A stretch of DNA of 59,314 nucleotides, taken from positions 1 to 59,314 of the forward strand of contig QIAN01000209.1 in the NCBI GenBank assembly GCA_003225005.1. The letters run 5' to 3'. The notes below the pieces were generated by a model, which searched no databases, was not told the DNA's origin, and worked only from the letters and a program-made list of their open reading frames with translations. Positions 8,941-17,371 of this stretch are shown piece after piece (position 1 is the first letter of the stretch; each line of letters begins with the position of its first letter). The position numbers and the translations under genes were made by a program. The DNA comes from Acidobacteriota bacterium. Its GTDB lineage: Bacteria; Acidobacteriota; Terriglobia; Terriglobales; Acidobacteriaceae.

Positions 8941-10194
8941 ATGGAAACCGTCCTCGGCCGTTACCGCAACCTGATCATTCTGGTGGGCGTGTTGTTTTTG
9001 CAGGTGCTTGGGCTAGCAGTGCAGGTCAAGCGCACCAGCGATGCTGAATCGACGCGGCTGATTCGTGTGTGGGCCGTGGGCACAATTACTCCGCTGGAAC
9101 GTGGCCTGATATGGGGCCAGACCTATAGCGGCAATCTCTGGCATAACTATTTTTATCTGCGCGGGGTACGGGCGGAGAACCGTCAGCTTAAAGAACAAAT
9201 CGACCAACTGCGCCTCGAACAAGTGAGGCTCAACCAGGATGCGGAACAGGCGCATCGTTTGCAGGCGCTGCTTTCCTTCAAGGAACGGTACATCTCCAAG
9301 ACCGTGGCGGCACAAGTCATTGGCTCGAGCGGCAGCGATCAATCCCGTTCCGTTTACATCGATAAGGGAATCAGCGACGGTATCGAGCAAGATATGGCGG
9401 TCCTTACCGCGGACGGGGTGGTCGGTAAAGTGCTGACCGTGTTTCCTTCCACTTCATTGGTGTTGCTGATTAACGATCAGAGTAGTGGGGTGGGGGCCAT
9501 TCTGGAAAAGTCTCGCCTGCAAGGAGTGCTGCGAGGGACCCCGAACGGCGAAGTAATGCTCGAGCGAGTAATGAGCGACGAGCAGGTGGCGCCGGGCGAG
9601 ACCTTACTAACGAGCGGCGGAGACCAGATTTTTCCCAAAGGCTTGCCCCTGGGCCGGGTGGCGAAAGTTGCGGGCACCGATTCCGGCTTGTTTCTCAACG
9701 TCAAGGTGAAGCCGGCAGCAAATTTGGGACGATTGGAGGAGGTTTTGGTCGTCCTCGCGAAGCAAGAGCACCAGGCGACAGCAGAAGGCACCGGCAGGGT
9801 ACGGACGGTCGATATCATGGCCCAACGTTTGCCGTCAGTGCCCAATAAGCCAGCGGTGAGCGCCGGCGGCGCAGGCATCGGTGTTCCTGGGACTGCCGCA
9901 AATGACGGAGCGGCCAAAACACCCACTGTGAAGCCACAGTCCCAAACTGGCGTGAAGCCGCAGACGTCGGCGCCATCAGTTAGGCCGAAGCCAGTGGAAA
10001 GCGATACCACGAAACCGCAGGGATCGATCTCGATGACCGGTGTTGCGAACAAGGCAGCAACGAACCCCGCATCCGGGGTAACGTCTGCGGCTCCGCCAAA
10101 GACTGTGACCGCGCCCGGCAAGCCGGCAATCTCTCGACCGAAAACTGTAACCCCCGCAACTGGCACGCCCGCAAGCGAAGACGACTCCCACTAG
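8941..10194 (+). CDS. mreC: Rod shape-determining protein MreC
   Basis: MreC links MreB to the periplasmic elongation enzymes. A short cytoplasmic start leads to one membrane helix (LIILVGVLFLQVLGLAVQV), then a coiled coil around residues 75-110 (RAENRQLKEQIDQLRLEQVRL, split here by eye), then the two beta-barrel subdomains with SRSVYIDKGISDGIEQ and GVVGKVLTVFPSTS. The final 130 residues are a disordered Pro/Thr/Ala/Lys tail, longer than in E. coli MreC, which may bind peptidoglycan or partner proteins. The mreD start codon lies one base after the stop. Confidence 0.93.
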   Translation: METVLGRYRNLIILVGVLFLQVLGLAVQVKRTSDAESTRLIRVWAVGTITPLERGLIWGQTYSGNLWHNYFYLRGVRAENRQLKEQIDQLRLEQVRLNQDAEQAHRLQALLSFKERYISKTVAAQVIGSSGSDQSRSVYIDKGISDGIEQDMAVLTADGVVGKVLTVFPSTSLVLLINDQSSGVGAILEKSRLQGVLRGTPNGEVMLERVMSDEQVAPGETLLTSGGDQIFPKGLPLGRVAKVAGTDSGLFLNVKVKPAANLGRLEEVLVVLAKQEHQATAEGTGRVRTVDIMAQRLPSVPNKPAVSAGGAGIGVPGTAANDGAAKTPTVKPQSQTGVKPQTSAPSVRPKPVESDTTKPQGSISMTGVANKAATNPASGVTSAAPPKTVTAPGKPAISRPKTVTPATGTPASEDDSH

Positions 10195-10195
10195 C

Positions 10196-10714
10196 GTGCC
10201 CATTACTTACACATCTGGCGAACAAGTCGAAGTTTACCGGTTTAGCGTGCCGGTGACGGTCGGCGTGCCATTGCTGGCGCTTTTTCTGCAAGCTTTCGTG
10301 CCTCTGAGGTTTCCCTTTTTTTCCATCTTCGATCTGCCGCTGCTGGTGACGATTTTCTTTGCCATGGCGCGACGCAATCCCGTTTCTGGCCTTCTGACTG
10401 GCGCCCTCATTGGGTTGATCCAGGACGCACTTACTCACCGCGCGATAGGTCTTTATGGCATTGCCAAGACTGTAGTTGGATTTGGGGCTTCGTCAATGGG
10501 GGCGAAGCTGGATGCAGAAAACGCCGGCGCACGTTTCTTGCTTACGCTGGGATTTTACCTGTTGCATTCCGCAGTGTATTTCACGGTGGCGCGCGGAATG
10601 GTGAGCTTGACGCTGGATTGGAGCTGGAGCCGCGGGGTGCTGGCAGGACTCGCGAATGCGGCGGTCGGTGTGGCGCTGTATTTCGTGCTGGACCGGTTCA
10701 AGCAGAGAACGTAG
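10196..10714 (+). CDS. mreD: Rod shape-determining protein MreD
   Basis: The gene starts at GTG 10196, one base beyond the mreC stop, so translation is likely coupled. The 172-residue protein has about five membrane helices and little else, with the MreD-like segments LLVTIFFAMARRNPVSGLLTG and GLIQDALTHRAIGLYGIAKT (each shortened in family searches to the G-x-x-x-D core). MreD is the small membrane partner of MreC in the elongasome. Identification depends on position between mreC and the PBP2 gene plus hydropathy, since sequence is poorly conserved in this family. Confidence 0.9.
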   Translation: MPITYTSGEQVEVYRFSVPVTVGVPLLALFLQAFVPLRFPFFSIFDLPLLVTIFFAMARRNPVSGLLTGALIGLIQDALTHRAIGLYGIAKTVVGFGASSMGAKLDAENAGARFLLTLGFYLLHSAVYFTVARGMVSLTLDWSWSRGVLAGLANAAVGVALYFVLDRFKQRT

Positions 10715-10909
10715 AGGCAGGCTTCAAGCTTAAGGCTTGGCCAGCAAAAAGGTCCGCACTCAGTGTGAGTTGAGATCTAGCGCACCGTGACCTTGGTTAC
10801 CCGAATCGCTGACCTGGTGTCGCATGTGCCGGAATACAATGGGATAACTACCCGAAAGGATGAGCCAAGGTGGGGTCCACGACAATTATCTGTATACGTG
10901 ACCGGGCCT

Positions 10910-10937
10910 CTGAAGCCCGACGCCTGAAGCCCGACGC
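10910..10937 (+). repeat. Tandem 14-bp repeat directly before mrdA
   Basis: The unit ctgaagcccgacgc is present at 10910-10923 and again at 10924-10937, three bases before the mrdA ATG. The ribosome-binding position is therefore occupied by repeat sequence, with no Shine-Dalgarno site. Confidence 0.7.
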
Positions 10938-10940
10938 CTG

Positions 10941-12905
10941 ATGTTTGGCCGCGACGAAAAAGTATCGGCGCTCCGCCTGACGGCGGCGCAGTACATCATC
11001 CTCGGCATCTTCCTGGTGCTAGCGTATGGACTGTGGCGGCTGCAGGTGATGCAGAGCGAGTATTATTCACTGGCAGCGGAAAAGAACCGCATTCGTAACG
11101 TCCCCATTCTCGCCCCGCGCGGGAAGATCGTGGACCGCGAAGGCCGCGTTATCGTCGACAACTACCCTTCGTTCTCGGCGCTATTGTTGCGCGACTCGTC
11201 GCGTGACCTTAACGCCGACGCTGATCTGATTGGGGCCGGTTTGCACATGGACCCGAAAGAGGTGCGCGAGCGTTTGCGTCACTTCTCCGCCCTGCCGCAA
11301 TACCAGCCAATCTTTCTGAAAGATGACATCACGCCCGACGAGCTGTCCTTCATCGAGGCCCACCGCAACGAATTGCCGGAGTTGGACACGATCGTGGCGC
11401 ATCGCCGGCTGTATCCGCGCAACGGGTTCATGGCGCATTTGATCGGGTACGTGGGCGACGTTACCGAAGACATGCTCAACCATCCCCAGTTCGAGCTGTA
11501 CAACCCCGGTGACGTCGTAGGTATTTCCGGTGCCGAGCGGCAATACAACAACATGCTGATGGGCCAGAACGGATCGCGGCGCGCCTTGGTGAACAGCCAC
11601 GGGCGTGAAGTGGGTCAGCTGGATACAAAGGATGCAGTGGCCGGCAAGCAGCTAAAGCTGACCGTGGACATTGATTTGCAGATTGCAGCGGAACAGGCGC
11701 TCGAAGGCAAGAACGGCGCCATCGTGGCGATGGATCCGCGGACCGGTGAAATCCTCGCTATGGCAAGCCGGCCCACCTTCGATCCAAATGATTTTGCGGT
11801 TCGGGTATCCCGCGATGAGTGGAACAAGCTGGTGAACGATCCTGATAAACCGCTTCTGAACAAGGCAATCCAGGCGCAGCTCGCGCCCGGTTCGACATTC
11901 AAGATCATCATGTCGGTGGCGGGCTGGCAGGAAGGAATTGCGCAGGCTCTGCATGTGAACTGCACGGGTGGCGGCGAGTTTTATGGCCGCCGATTCGGCT
12001 GCTGGGTGAAAAGCGGCCACGGCCCAGTGGATCTGCCCAAAGCGATCTATCAGTCGTGCGATGTCTTTTTTTACACGTTGGCGGAAAAGCTTGGCATCGA
12101 CCGCATCGCAAGATACGCAACCGCTCTGGGACTGGGGCAGAAAACTGGTATCGATCTGCCGAATGAAGTGAGCGGTGTCATGCCTTCGGAAGAATGGAAG
12201 ATCCGCAACTTCAAGCAGAAGTGGTTTGCCGGGGAAACGATTTCCGTCGGCATCGGCCAGGGTGCCGTTGCGATCACGCCAGTGCAGCTCATGCGTGCTA
12301 TCGCCGCAATCTCCATGGGTGGTCGAATGGTTGTGCCGCACGTCGTAGACCCTACAGGACTTCCGCAGGGATATGTTGAGGTCAATCACTACACGGATGT
12401 GAAGAACGTTCCCATTGCCGCGGACGGGTGGAACCTCATCACCGACGCTATGGGACGCGTGGTACTACCGGAGGGCACAGCCCCATCGGCGCACATCCCC
12501 GGAATTGATATAGCCGGCAAGACTGGGTCGGCGCAGGTGGTCTCCCTTGCCACAAGGGCGAAGCATGCTCACGACGAGACTCTCAACCAGAATGGATGGT
12601 TCGTGGGATTCACCCCGAGGCGTAATCCGGACATCATTGTGGTCGTGCTGTTCGAAGGGGGCGAGCACGGGAGGTTGGCGGCGCGCCTGGCGACGCAGGT
12701 CATCAAGGCTTACGTGGACAAGCAGCGCCGCACGCCAACGAAGATGGTGGAGAAGCCAAAGGTTGGAGGCAAAGTAGAAATCGGAGGAGTGTGGACCGCA
12801 CCTGACACTGACGGAGACAGGGAAGTCCTGGATGATGGGCGGTTCCTCGTGTCCCTGCCGAGGAAGCCACTGCCGATTGCGACCGTGGCTCCGGGGCTGC
12901 ATTGA
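10941..12905 (+). CDS. mrdA: Penicillin-binding protein 2 (elongasome transpeptidase)
   Basis: This 654-residue class B PBP crosslinks peptidoglycan during elongation together with RodA. It has an N-terminal membrane helix (residues about 15-35), a dimerisation domain starting LAPRGKIVDREGRVIVDNYP, and a transpeptidase domain with the three active motifs: STFK in LAPGSTFKIIMS, SCD in IYQSCDVFFYT, and KTG in IAGKTGSAQVV. The C-terminal 70 residues after the transpeptidase domain are polar and probably flexible. A 226-bp gap separates it from mreD, so it may have its own promoter. Confidence 0.95.
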   Translation: MFGRDEKVSALRLTAAQYIILGIFLVLAYGLWRLQVMQSEYYSLAAEKNRIRNVPILAPRGKIVDREGRVIVDNYPSFSALLLRDSSRDLNADADLIGAGLHMDPKEVRERLRHFSALPQYQPIFLKDDITPDELSFIEAHRNELPELDTIVAHRRLYPRNGFMAHLIGYVGDVTEDMLNHPQFELYNPGDVVGISGAERQYNNMLMGQNGSRRALVNSHGREVGQLDTKDAVAGKQLKLTVDIDLQIAAEQALEGKNGAIVAMDPRTGEILAMASRPTFDPNDFAVRVSRDEWNKLVNDPDKPLLNKAIQAQLAPGSTFKIIMSVAGWQEGIAQALHVNCTGGGEFYGRRFGCWVKSGHGPVDLPKAIYQSCDVFFYTLAEKLGIDRIARYATALGLGQKTGIDLPNEVSGVMPSEEWKIRNFKQKWFAGETISVGIGQGAVAITPVQLMRAIAAISMGGRMVVPHVVDPTGLPQGYVEVNHYTDVKNVPIAADGWNLITDAMGRVVLPEGTAPSAHIPGIDIAGKTGSAQVVSLATRAKHAHDETLNQNGWFVGFTPRRNPDIIVVVLFEGGEHGRLAARLATQVIKAYVDKQRRTPTKMVEKPKVGGKVEIGGVWTAPDTDGDREVLDDGRFLVSLPRKPLPIATVAPGLH

Positions 12906-12979
12906 AGCCTGTGTTTCCGGAGTTTAAGACACGAAAGGCAGTCTGGACGAGAACTCCTTTACAGGCTATGTGATAGTGC

Positions 12980-13015
12980 TCGCGGGCAAGGGTCCTTCGC
13001 GTTGCTCAGGATGAC
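12980..13015. repeat. Dispersed CCTTCG...CTCAGGATGACA intergenic motif
   Basis: The stretch gtccttcgcgttgctcagg followed by atgacag, upstream of rodA, is a common dispersed motif of high-GC soil bacteria. A related copy on the other strand lies at 34010-34032 (gagcgtgagcgaagcgaagg) after nuoB. The function is unknown. Confidence 0.4.
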
Positions 13016-13050
13016 AGAATTGAGAACCGGGAATTAAGAACTAATAACGG

Positions 13051-14148
13051 ATGGCACGCTACGTTTCATTTCGCGATTTTGACTGGCTGCTGCTGGGCTT
13101 CGTGCTCATCATCTGCGGCTTGGGCGTCATGGAGATTCAGAGCGCGACCGTACATACGAAGTTTGCCGGCTCCCACATCAAGCAAATCTACTGGGTGTTG
13201 GGAGGCGTGGGCGCGATGTTTTTGGTTAGTCTGGTGAATTATCAGGCGCTGTTGGACAGGATCCACTGGTTCTATATCGCTGGCGTCGCCTCCCTGATGG
13301 CGGTCATAATTTTCGGCCAGAAATATCTCGGGGCGCGGCGCTGGATCAAGATGCCCGGTGGTAACCACTTCCAACCTTCGGAATGGGTGAAACTCATTCT
13401 CATTTTGGCTGTGGCCAAATATTTTGCCGACCTGCAGCAGCGGGAGCTTTCCTGGCCCGATTTCCTGAAGGCGGGGGCCATCGTCGGATTGCCCATGTTG
13501 CTGGTTCTGGCTCAGCCCGACCTGGGCACGGCCCTCACCTATTTGCCCATCGCCATCATGGGCGTATTTTTGGGAGGCCTGCAGCTTCGGCAGGCGCTTG
13601 CCGTGGGTTTGCTTGCGGCAGTCGCGGTCGGGGCAGTTTTCTTTACCCCGCGGGTTCACGTGCTGAAGACCTACCAGAAACAACGGCTAACCAGTTTCCT
13701 GGAGCCTGACGCCGATCCCCAGGGGTCGGGGTACCAGGTTACGCAATCCCTAATTGCGGTGGGTTCGGGAGGCCTGTGGGGCGGTAAAGGCTCGCAAACC
13801 CACGGGGCTTTCCTACCCGTGCCCCAGACCGACTTCATTTTCGCGGCCTTTGCCGAAGAGCACGGATTCGTAGGAGCTCTGGGCGTTCTGCTGTTATACT
13901 TCATAGTGCTAATGCGTTTGACCCAGAACGCGCAAACGGCGCCCGACCGCGCTGGCACTTTCGTGGTGATGGGTGTGGTGGCTGTGCTTAGCTTCCATAT
14001 CCTGGTCAACGTCGGCATGGTGGTTGGTTTTATGCCAGTCACCGGAATACCTTTGCCGCTAATGAGTTATGGCGGGTCTTCTGTTCTATTTATGTTCATG
14101 GCGCTGGGCATCGTGATGAACGTCCGTATGCGCCGTTTCGTGAACTAG
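13051..14148 (+). CDS. rodA: Peptidoglycan glycosyltransferase RodA (SEDS family)
   Basis: This 365-residue SEDS protein has ten predicted membrane helices. It polymerises lipid II into glycan strands in complex with PBP2, whose gene lies directly upstream. Family marks include GARRWIKMPG, QPSEWVKLILIL, LAQPDLGTALTYLPI, the cytoplasmic loop QTDFIFAAFAEEHGFVGA, and the last helices with LPLMSYGGSSVLF. The catalytic aspartate of the family lies in the extracytoplasmic loop around the DADPQGSGYQ region. A rho-independent terminator follows, closing the cluster. Confidence 0.95.
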   Translation: MARYVSFRDFDWLLLGFVLIICGLGVMEIQSATVHTKFAGSHIKQIYWVLGGVGAMFLVSLVNYQALLDRIHWFYIAGVASLMAVIIFGQKYLGARRWIKMPGGNHFQPSEWVKLILILAVAKYFADLQQRELSWPDFLKAGAIVGLPMLLVLAQPDLGTALTYLPIAIMGVFLGGLQLRQALAVGLLAAVAVGAVFFTPRVHVLKTYQKQRLTSFLEPDADPQGSGYQVTQSLIAVGSGGLWGGKGSQTHGAFLPVPQTDFIFAAFAEEHGFVGALGVLLLYFIVLMRLTQNAQTAPDRAGTFVVMGVVAVLSFHILVNVGMVVGFMPVTGIPLPLMSYGGSSVLFMFMALGIVMNVRMRRFVN

Positions 14149-14533
14149 GAATAGGGAAGATGACAGGAAGCAAACGCCGCACTAGCCAGGCGCGGCCAGA
14201 AAAAATCTCGATCACCCTCGCGTAAAGAGGGTATTTTTTACCGGCCAGAACAGCGATGTGAGGCCGGGCAGGATTGAAGCAAGAACGCTGCTGGGCAGGG
14301 AACGGCCCCCCGACCGGAAACGGTCTGAGAGAGCGGTCACAACCCCGGCGGACAAAAAGCGATCAGTGCAAAAGATTCCCAAGCTTGAGCAACGGATTCG
14401 GTCATGGAGGGAACTCCACAGCCCTAGCCGTCCCCTACCCGGGGCCATTGTCGCATCGCTCGATCCTCCCGATCTACTCCCGCTTTGGTCCCGGTGAAGC
14501 CCGCCCTTTGCTACTGGCGGGACCGGAGTGCGA
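14149..14533 (+). other. Gap between rodA and the RNase E/G gene: terminator and 5' leader
   Basis: This 385-bp stretch holds no supportable gene. It contains the terminator at 14214-14239 and then the untranslated leader of the RNase gene, which includes a small hairpin with GAAA loop at 14312-14325 (gaccg-gaaa-cggtc). RNase E genes of other bacteria are autoregulated through leader structures, so the leader deserves attention. No clear promoter was found. Confidence 0.5.
14214..14239 (+). terminator. Rho-independent terminator after rodA
   Basis: accctc (14214-14219) pairs with gagggt (14227-14232) around a seven-base loop, followed by A and six T residues. It ends the mre/mrd/rodA transcript. 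Confidence 0.8.
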
Positions 14534-17356
14534 ATGAACAAGGAACTGTTTGTCTCTTCAACCCCCCACGAAACCAAGGTGGGCCTGGTGGAAGACGACC
14601 TACTCGCGGAGATCTACCTCGAACGCGAGAACGAATACACCCTAGCTGGATCCATTTACAAGGGCCGTGTGACCCGCGTGCTGCCCGGCATGCAATCTGC
14701 CTTTGTCGACATTGGCCTGGAGCGCGACGCGTTCCTCTACGTTTCCGACTTCATGGAATTGGAGGAGCACGATGAAGATGTGACTGATGTCGTGCCCGCC
14801 AATCGTGCGGTGCCCGACATGCGGCATCAGGCTCCGCGAACGGAAGGGCGAGCACAAAGTGCTGAGGCAACATCGGCCGGAGAGATCAATGAATCGGCAG
14901 GCGAAGTTGAGCAGGCCTCCGATCACGCTCAAAGTGATACCGGGGGCCAATCGTTGGCAACGGGTAGCGCCGTGCCGGGTTCATCAAACGCCCCTGAGGA
15001 TCGCGGCAACTGGCGCGGTCGCAGGCGGCGGCGGGGAGGTCGAGGACGGGACGGCCGTGATCGCGGGCCTGAGCCTCGCTTCGCGCGTCCTACGCCGCAA
15101 ATGCCCGAGACTGCGGCACCCATCCAGGAATCAAGTCGCCCCAGAGAGTCGAGTTTCAGACGTGAGCCGGGCCGCACTCAACAGTCTGGTCCGCCACCGG
15201 GTTATCAGCCAATCCTGCTGCCGGGAGAATCCATTTCGAAGTACCAACGCCGGAGCCAGCCGGGGCGGGACCAGCCTTCGCGAAGAACGGCAGTCGACGA
15301 ATCCGTTTCTGCAGCTTCTGTGGACTCTCCCGTACCGAGTGCGGCAACTTTTCCGGAAGACGAACCATTCTTCGCCTCGGCATCAACCGTTGCGGAGCCG
15401 CTGCATGAACAACATGACGATTTGCGTGCCGAGCAGGACGAAAACCTTGAGGGGGCATCGACTTCCCTGGACTGGAATCGCGAATTTCGCCGGCCGGAAC
15501 CCGCTGGCGAGTCCGTGAGCACAGCGTCGGCGGCTGCTCCCGCCCGCTCCGATGTGGCATCGGAGGCACACAAGGAAGAGAAGGTTGCCCACGAGCCCTC
15601 GTCCATGGATGAGGCAGTCGAGCGTCGCACTCGCGTGGTGGAGACGGATACGCCTGCATTTGCCAGGTCCACTGGAACGATGGAAGAAGAAACCATCGAT
15701 GAAGAGGAAGCCGAAGCCGTTCACTACGGCGAAGAAACCGGCGACGACGGGACCTTCGATGAGTTCGAAGAGGAAACTCGTGCCGCCGCGGAGCAAGTGT
15801 CCGGGACTCCTGGGCAGGAGATGTCGGCGACCGTCGAGTCAGTCGCTGAAATTCAGGGATCCGCATCCGTGGACATCGTGAAGGAAACCGGAGTTGCAGA
15901 GACTGCGGAAGAGGCCGAAGAGGAGGACAGCCAGGAACTGGAGCTCGAGGAGGCGCAAGCTGAAGCCGAGGCTCTACTGGATGCCGAGGCCAGGAGCGAT
16001 GGCGCAGTGGATGCCCGGGTGGAAGTTAGAGCTCCGGCCGCAACCGCCAGTTATAGGCAGCGCGCGCAGCGTCCTAGGCCCGGCTTTGACCGCCAAGGCG
16101 GGCCGCGCGGCCGTCGAGGCGGTGGACGCCGATTCCGGCGTCCCTCGCAGCCGGTGCCGCAAATCAGCGAGCTACTCAAGGAGGGCCAGGAAATCCTGGT
16201 CCAGATTGCCAAAGAGCCCATCGGCAAGAAGGGTGCGCGCATCACCAGTCACATCGCTTTGCCGGGACGCTTCCTCGTCTACATGCCGACGGTGAACCAC
16301 GGCGGGGTTTCGCGCAAGATCGCTTCCGAGGAAGAACGCCTGCGGCTCAAACGCATTGTGATGAGTGAGCGCGAAAATGGCCATGGCGGCTTCATCGTGC
16401 GCACTGCCGCGCAGAGCGCCAGCGAAGATGAGCTGCGAGCCGACATTCGATTCCTGAAGGGGCTGTGGAACGAAATCAAGACTCGCGCCGAAAATGGCAA
16501 ATCCCCGGCGCTGATCTATCACGATTTGAACGTAGTCGAGCGCGTATTGCGCGACCAGGTGACGTCAGATTTCTCCGTGATTTGGGTTGACACCGAGCCC
16601 GAGTACGAGCGCATTCTGCGTTTCTTCAACCGCTTTCAGCCGGGGTTGGTGAAACGCGTGAAGCTCTACACGAAGGAGACGCCGCTGTTTGAGCAGTTCG
16701 GGCTTGCAGAAGAGATGAACAAGGCCCTCAAGTCGAAAGTGTGGCTGAAGAGCGGTGGATACATCGTAATCAACCAGACTGAGGCGCTGGTGGCCGTCGA
16801 CATCAACACCGGCAAATACGTAGGTAAGACCGCGCGCCTGGAAGACACGATCGTAAAGACCAACGTGGACGCCATCAAGGAAATCGTGCGTCAGATTCGC
16901 CTGCGTGATCTGGGCGGGATCATCATCATCGACTTCATTGACATGGATGAGCGCCGCAACCGCCAGCGCGTGATGCAAGCTTTGGAAGAAGAGCTGCGTC
17001 ATGACCGCGCTCCGTCGAAAGTCCTGCAGTTTAACGACTTCGGCCTGGTCGCCATTACCCGCAAGCGAGTGAAGCAGTCGCTTGAGCGCACCATCGGCGC
17101 GCCCTGCCCGTATTGCCAGTCGACGGGCTATGTGAAATCGGTGACAACGGTCTGCAACGAGATTTACGTGGAGATGCGCAAGATTGCCAAACACCTGGAA
17201 CACGAAGACGTGATGCTGCGCGTGAACCCGGACGTGGCAAAGGAATTGAAGTCGAACAACGGCCGCTTGCTGAACGAGATGGAAGAACTCACCAAGCGCA
17301 CCATCATCGTGAAAAGCGATCCGGCACTGCATCAGGAGCAGTTCGACATCAACTAG
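14534..17356 (+). CDS. rng: Ribonuclease E/G with a giant insertion in the S1 domain
   Basis: I start at ATG 14534 (MNKELFVSS); a GTG two codons earlier is possible. The protein is a 5'-end-sensing endoribonuclease for mRNA and rRNA processing. Residues about 1-85 form the first half of an S1 domain (YKGRVTRVLPGMQSAFVDIG). Residues about 85-540 are disordered, with RGG/Arg-rich blocks (RGRRRRRGGRGRD; GGPRGRRGGGRRFRR) and a very acidic middle. The S1 domain then resumes at EGQEILVQIAKEPIGKKGAR. The catalytic core follows with VDINTGKYVG and IIIIDFIDM (metal-binding aspartates) and the zinc-link CPYCQSTG. The C-terminus ends soon after, so the scaffold sits inside the S1 domain instead of at the end. 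The gene symbol could equally be rne. Confidence 0.9.
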   Translation: MNKELFVSSTPHETKVGLVEDDLLAEIYLERENEYTLAGSIYKGRVTRVLPGMQSAFVDIGLERDAFLYVSDFMELEEHDEDVTDVVPANRAVPDMRHQAPRTEGRAQSAEATSAGEINESAGEVEQASDHAQSDTGGQSLATGSAVPGSSNAPEDRGNWRGRRRRRGGRGRDGRDRGPEPRFARPTPQMPETAAPIQESSRPRESSFRREPGRTQQSGPPPGYQPILLPGESISKYQRRSQPGRDQPSRRTAVDESVSAASVDSPVPSAATFPEDEPFFASASTVAEPLHEQHDDLRAEQDENLEGASTSLDWNREFRRPEPAGESVSTASAAAPARSDVASEAHKEEKVAHEPSSMDEAVERRTRVVETDTPAFARSTGTMEEETIDEEEAEAVHYGEETGDDGTFDEFEEETRAAAEQVSGTPGQEMSATVESVAEIQGSASVDIVKETGVAETAEEAEEEDSQELELEEAQAEAEALLDAEARSDGAVDARVEVRAPAATASYRQRAQRPRPGFDRQGGPRGRRGGGRRFRRPSQPVPQISELLKEGQEILVQIAKEPIGKKGARITSHIALPGRFLVYMPTVNHGGVSRKIASEEERLRLKRIVMSERENGHGGFIVRTAAQSASEDELRADIRFLKGLWNEIKTRAENGKSPALIYHDLNVVERVLRDQVTSDFSVIWVDTEPEYERILRFFNRFQPGLVKRVKLYTKETPLFEQFGLAEEMNKALKSKVWLKSGGYIVINQTEALVAVDINTGKYVGKTARLEDTIVKTNVDAIKEIVRQIRLRDLGGIIIIDFIDMDERRNRQRVMQALEEELRHDRAPSKVLQFNDFGLVAITRKRVKQSLERTIGAPCPYCQSTGYVKSVTTVCNEIYVEMRKIAKHLEHEDVMLRVNPDVAKELKSNNGRLLNEMEELTKRTIIVKSDPALHQEQFDIN

Positions 17357-17371
17357 TCCAACAGTACTAGT

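Noticed and set aside
14642-17332. Reverse-strand frames under the RNase E/G gene
   Set aside because: They mirror the GC-rich disordered insertion and core; the forward product has full catalytic motifs.
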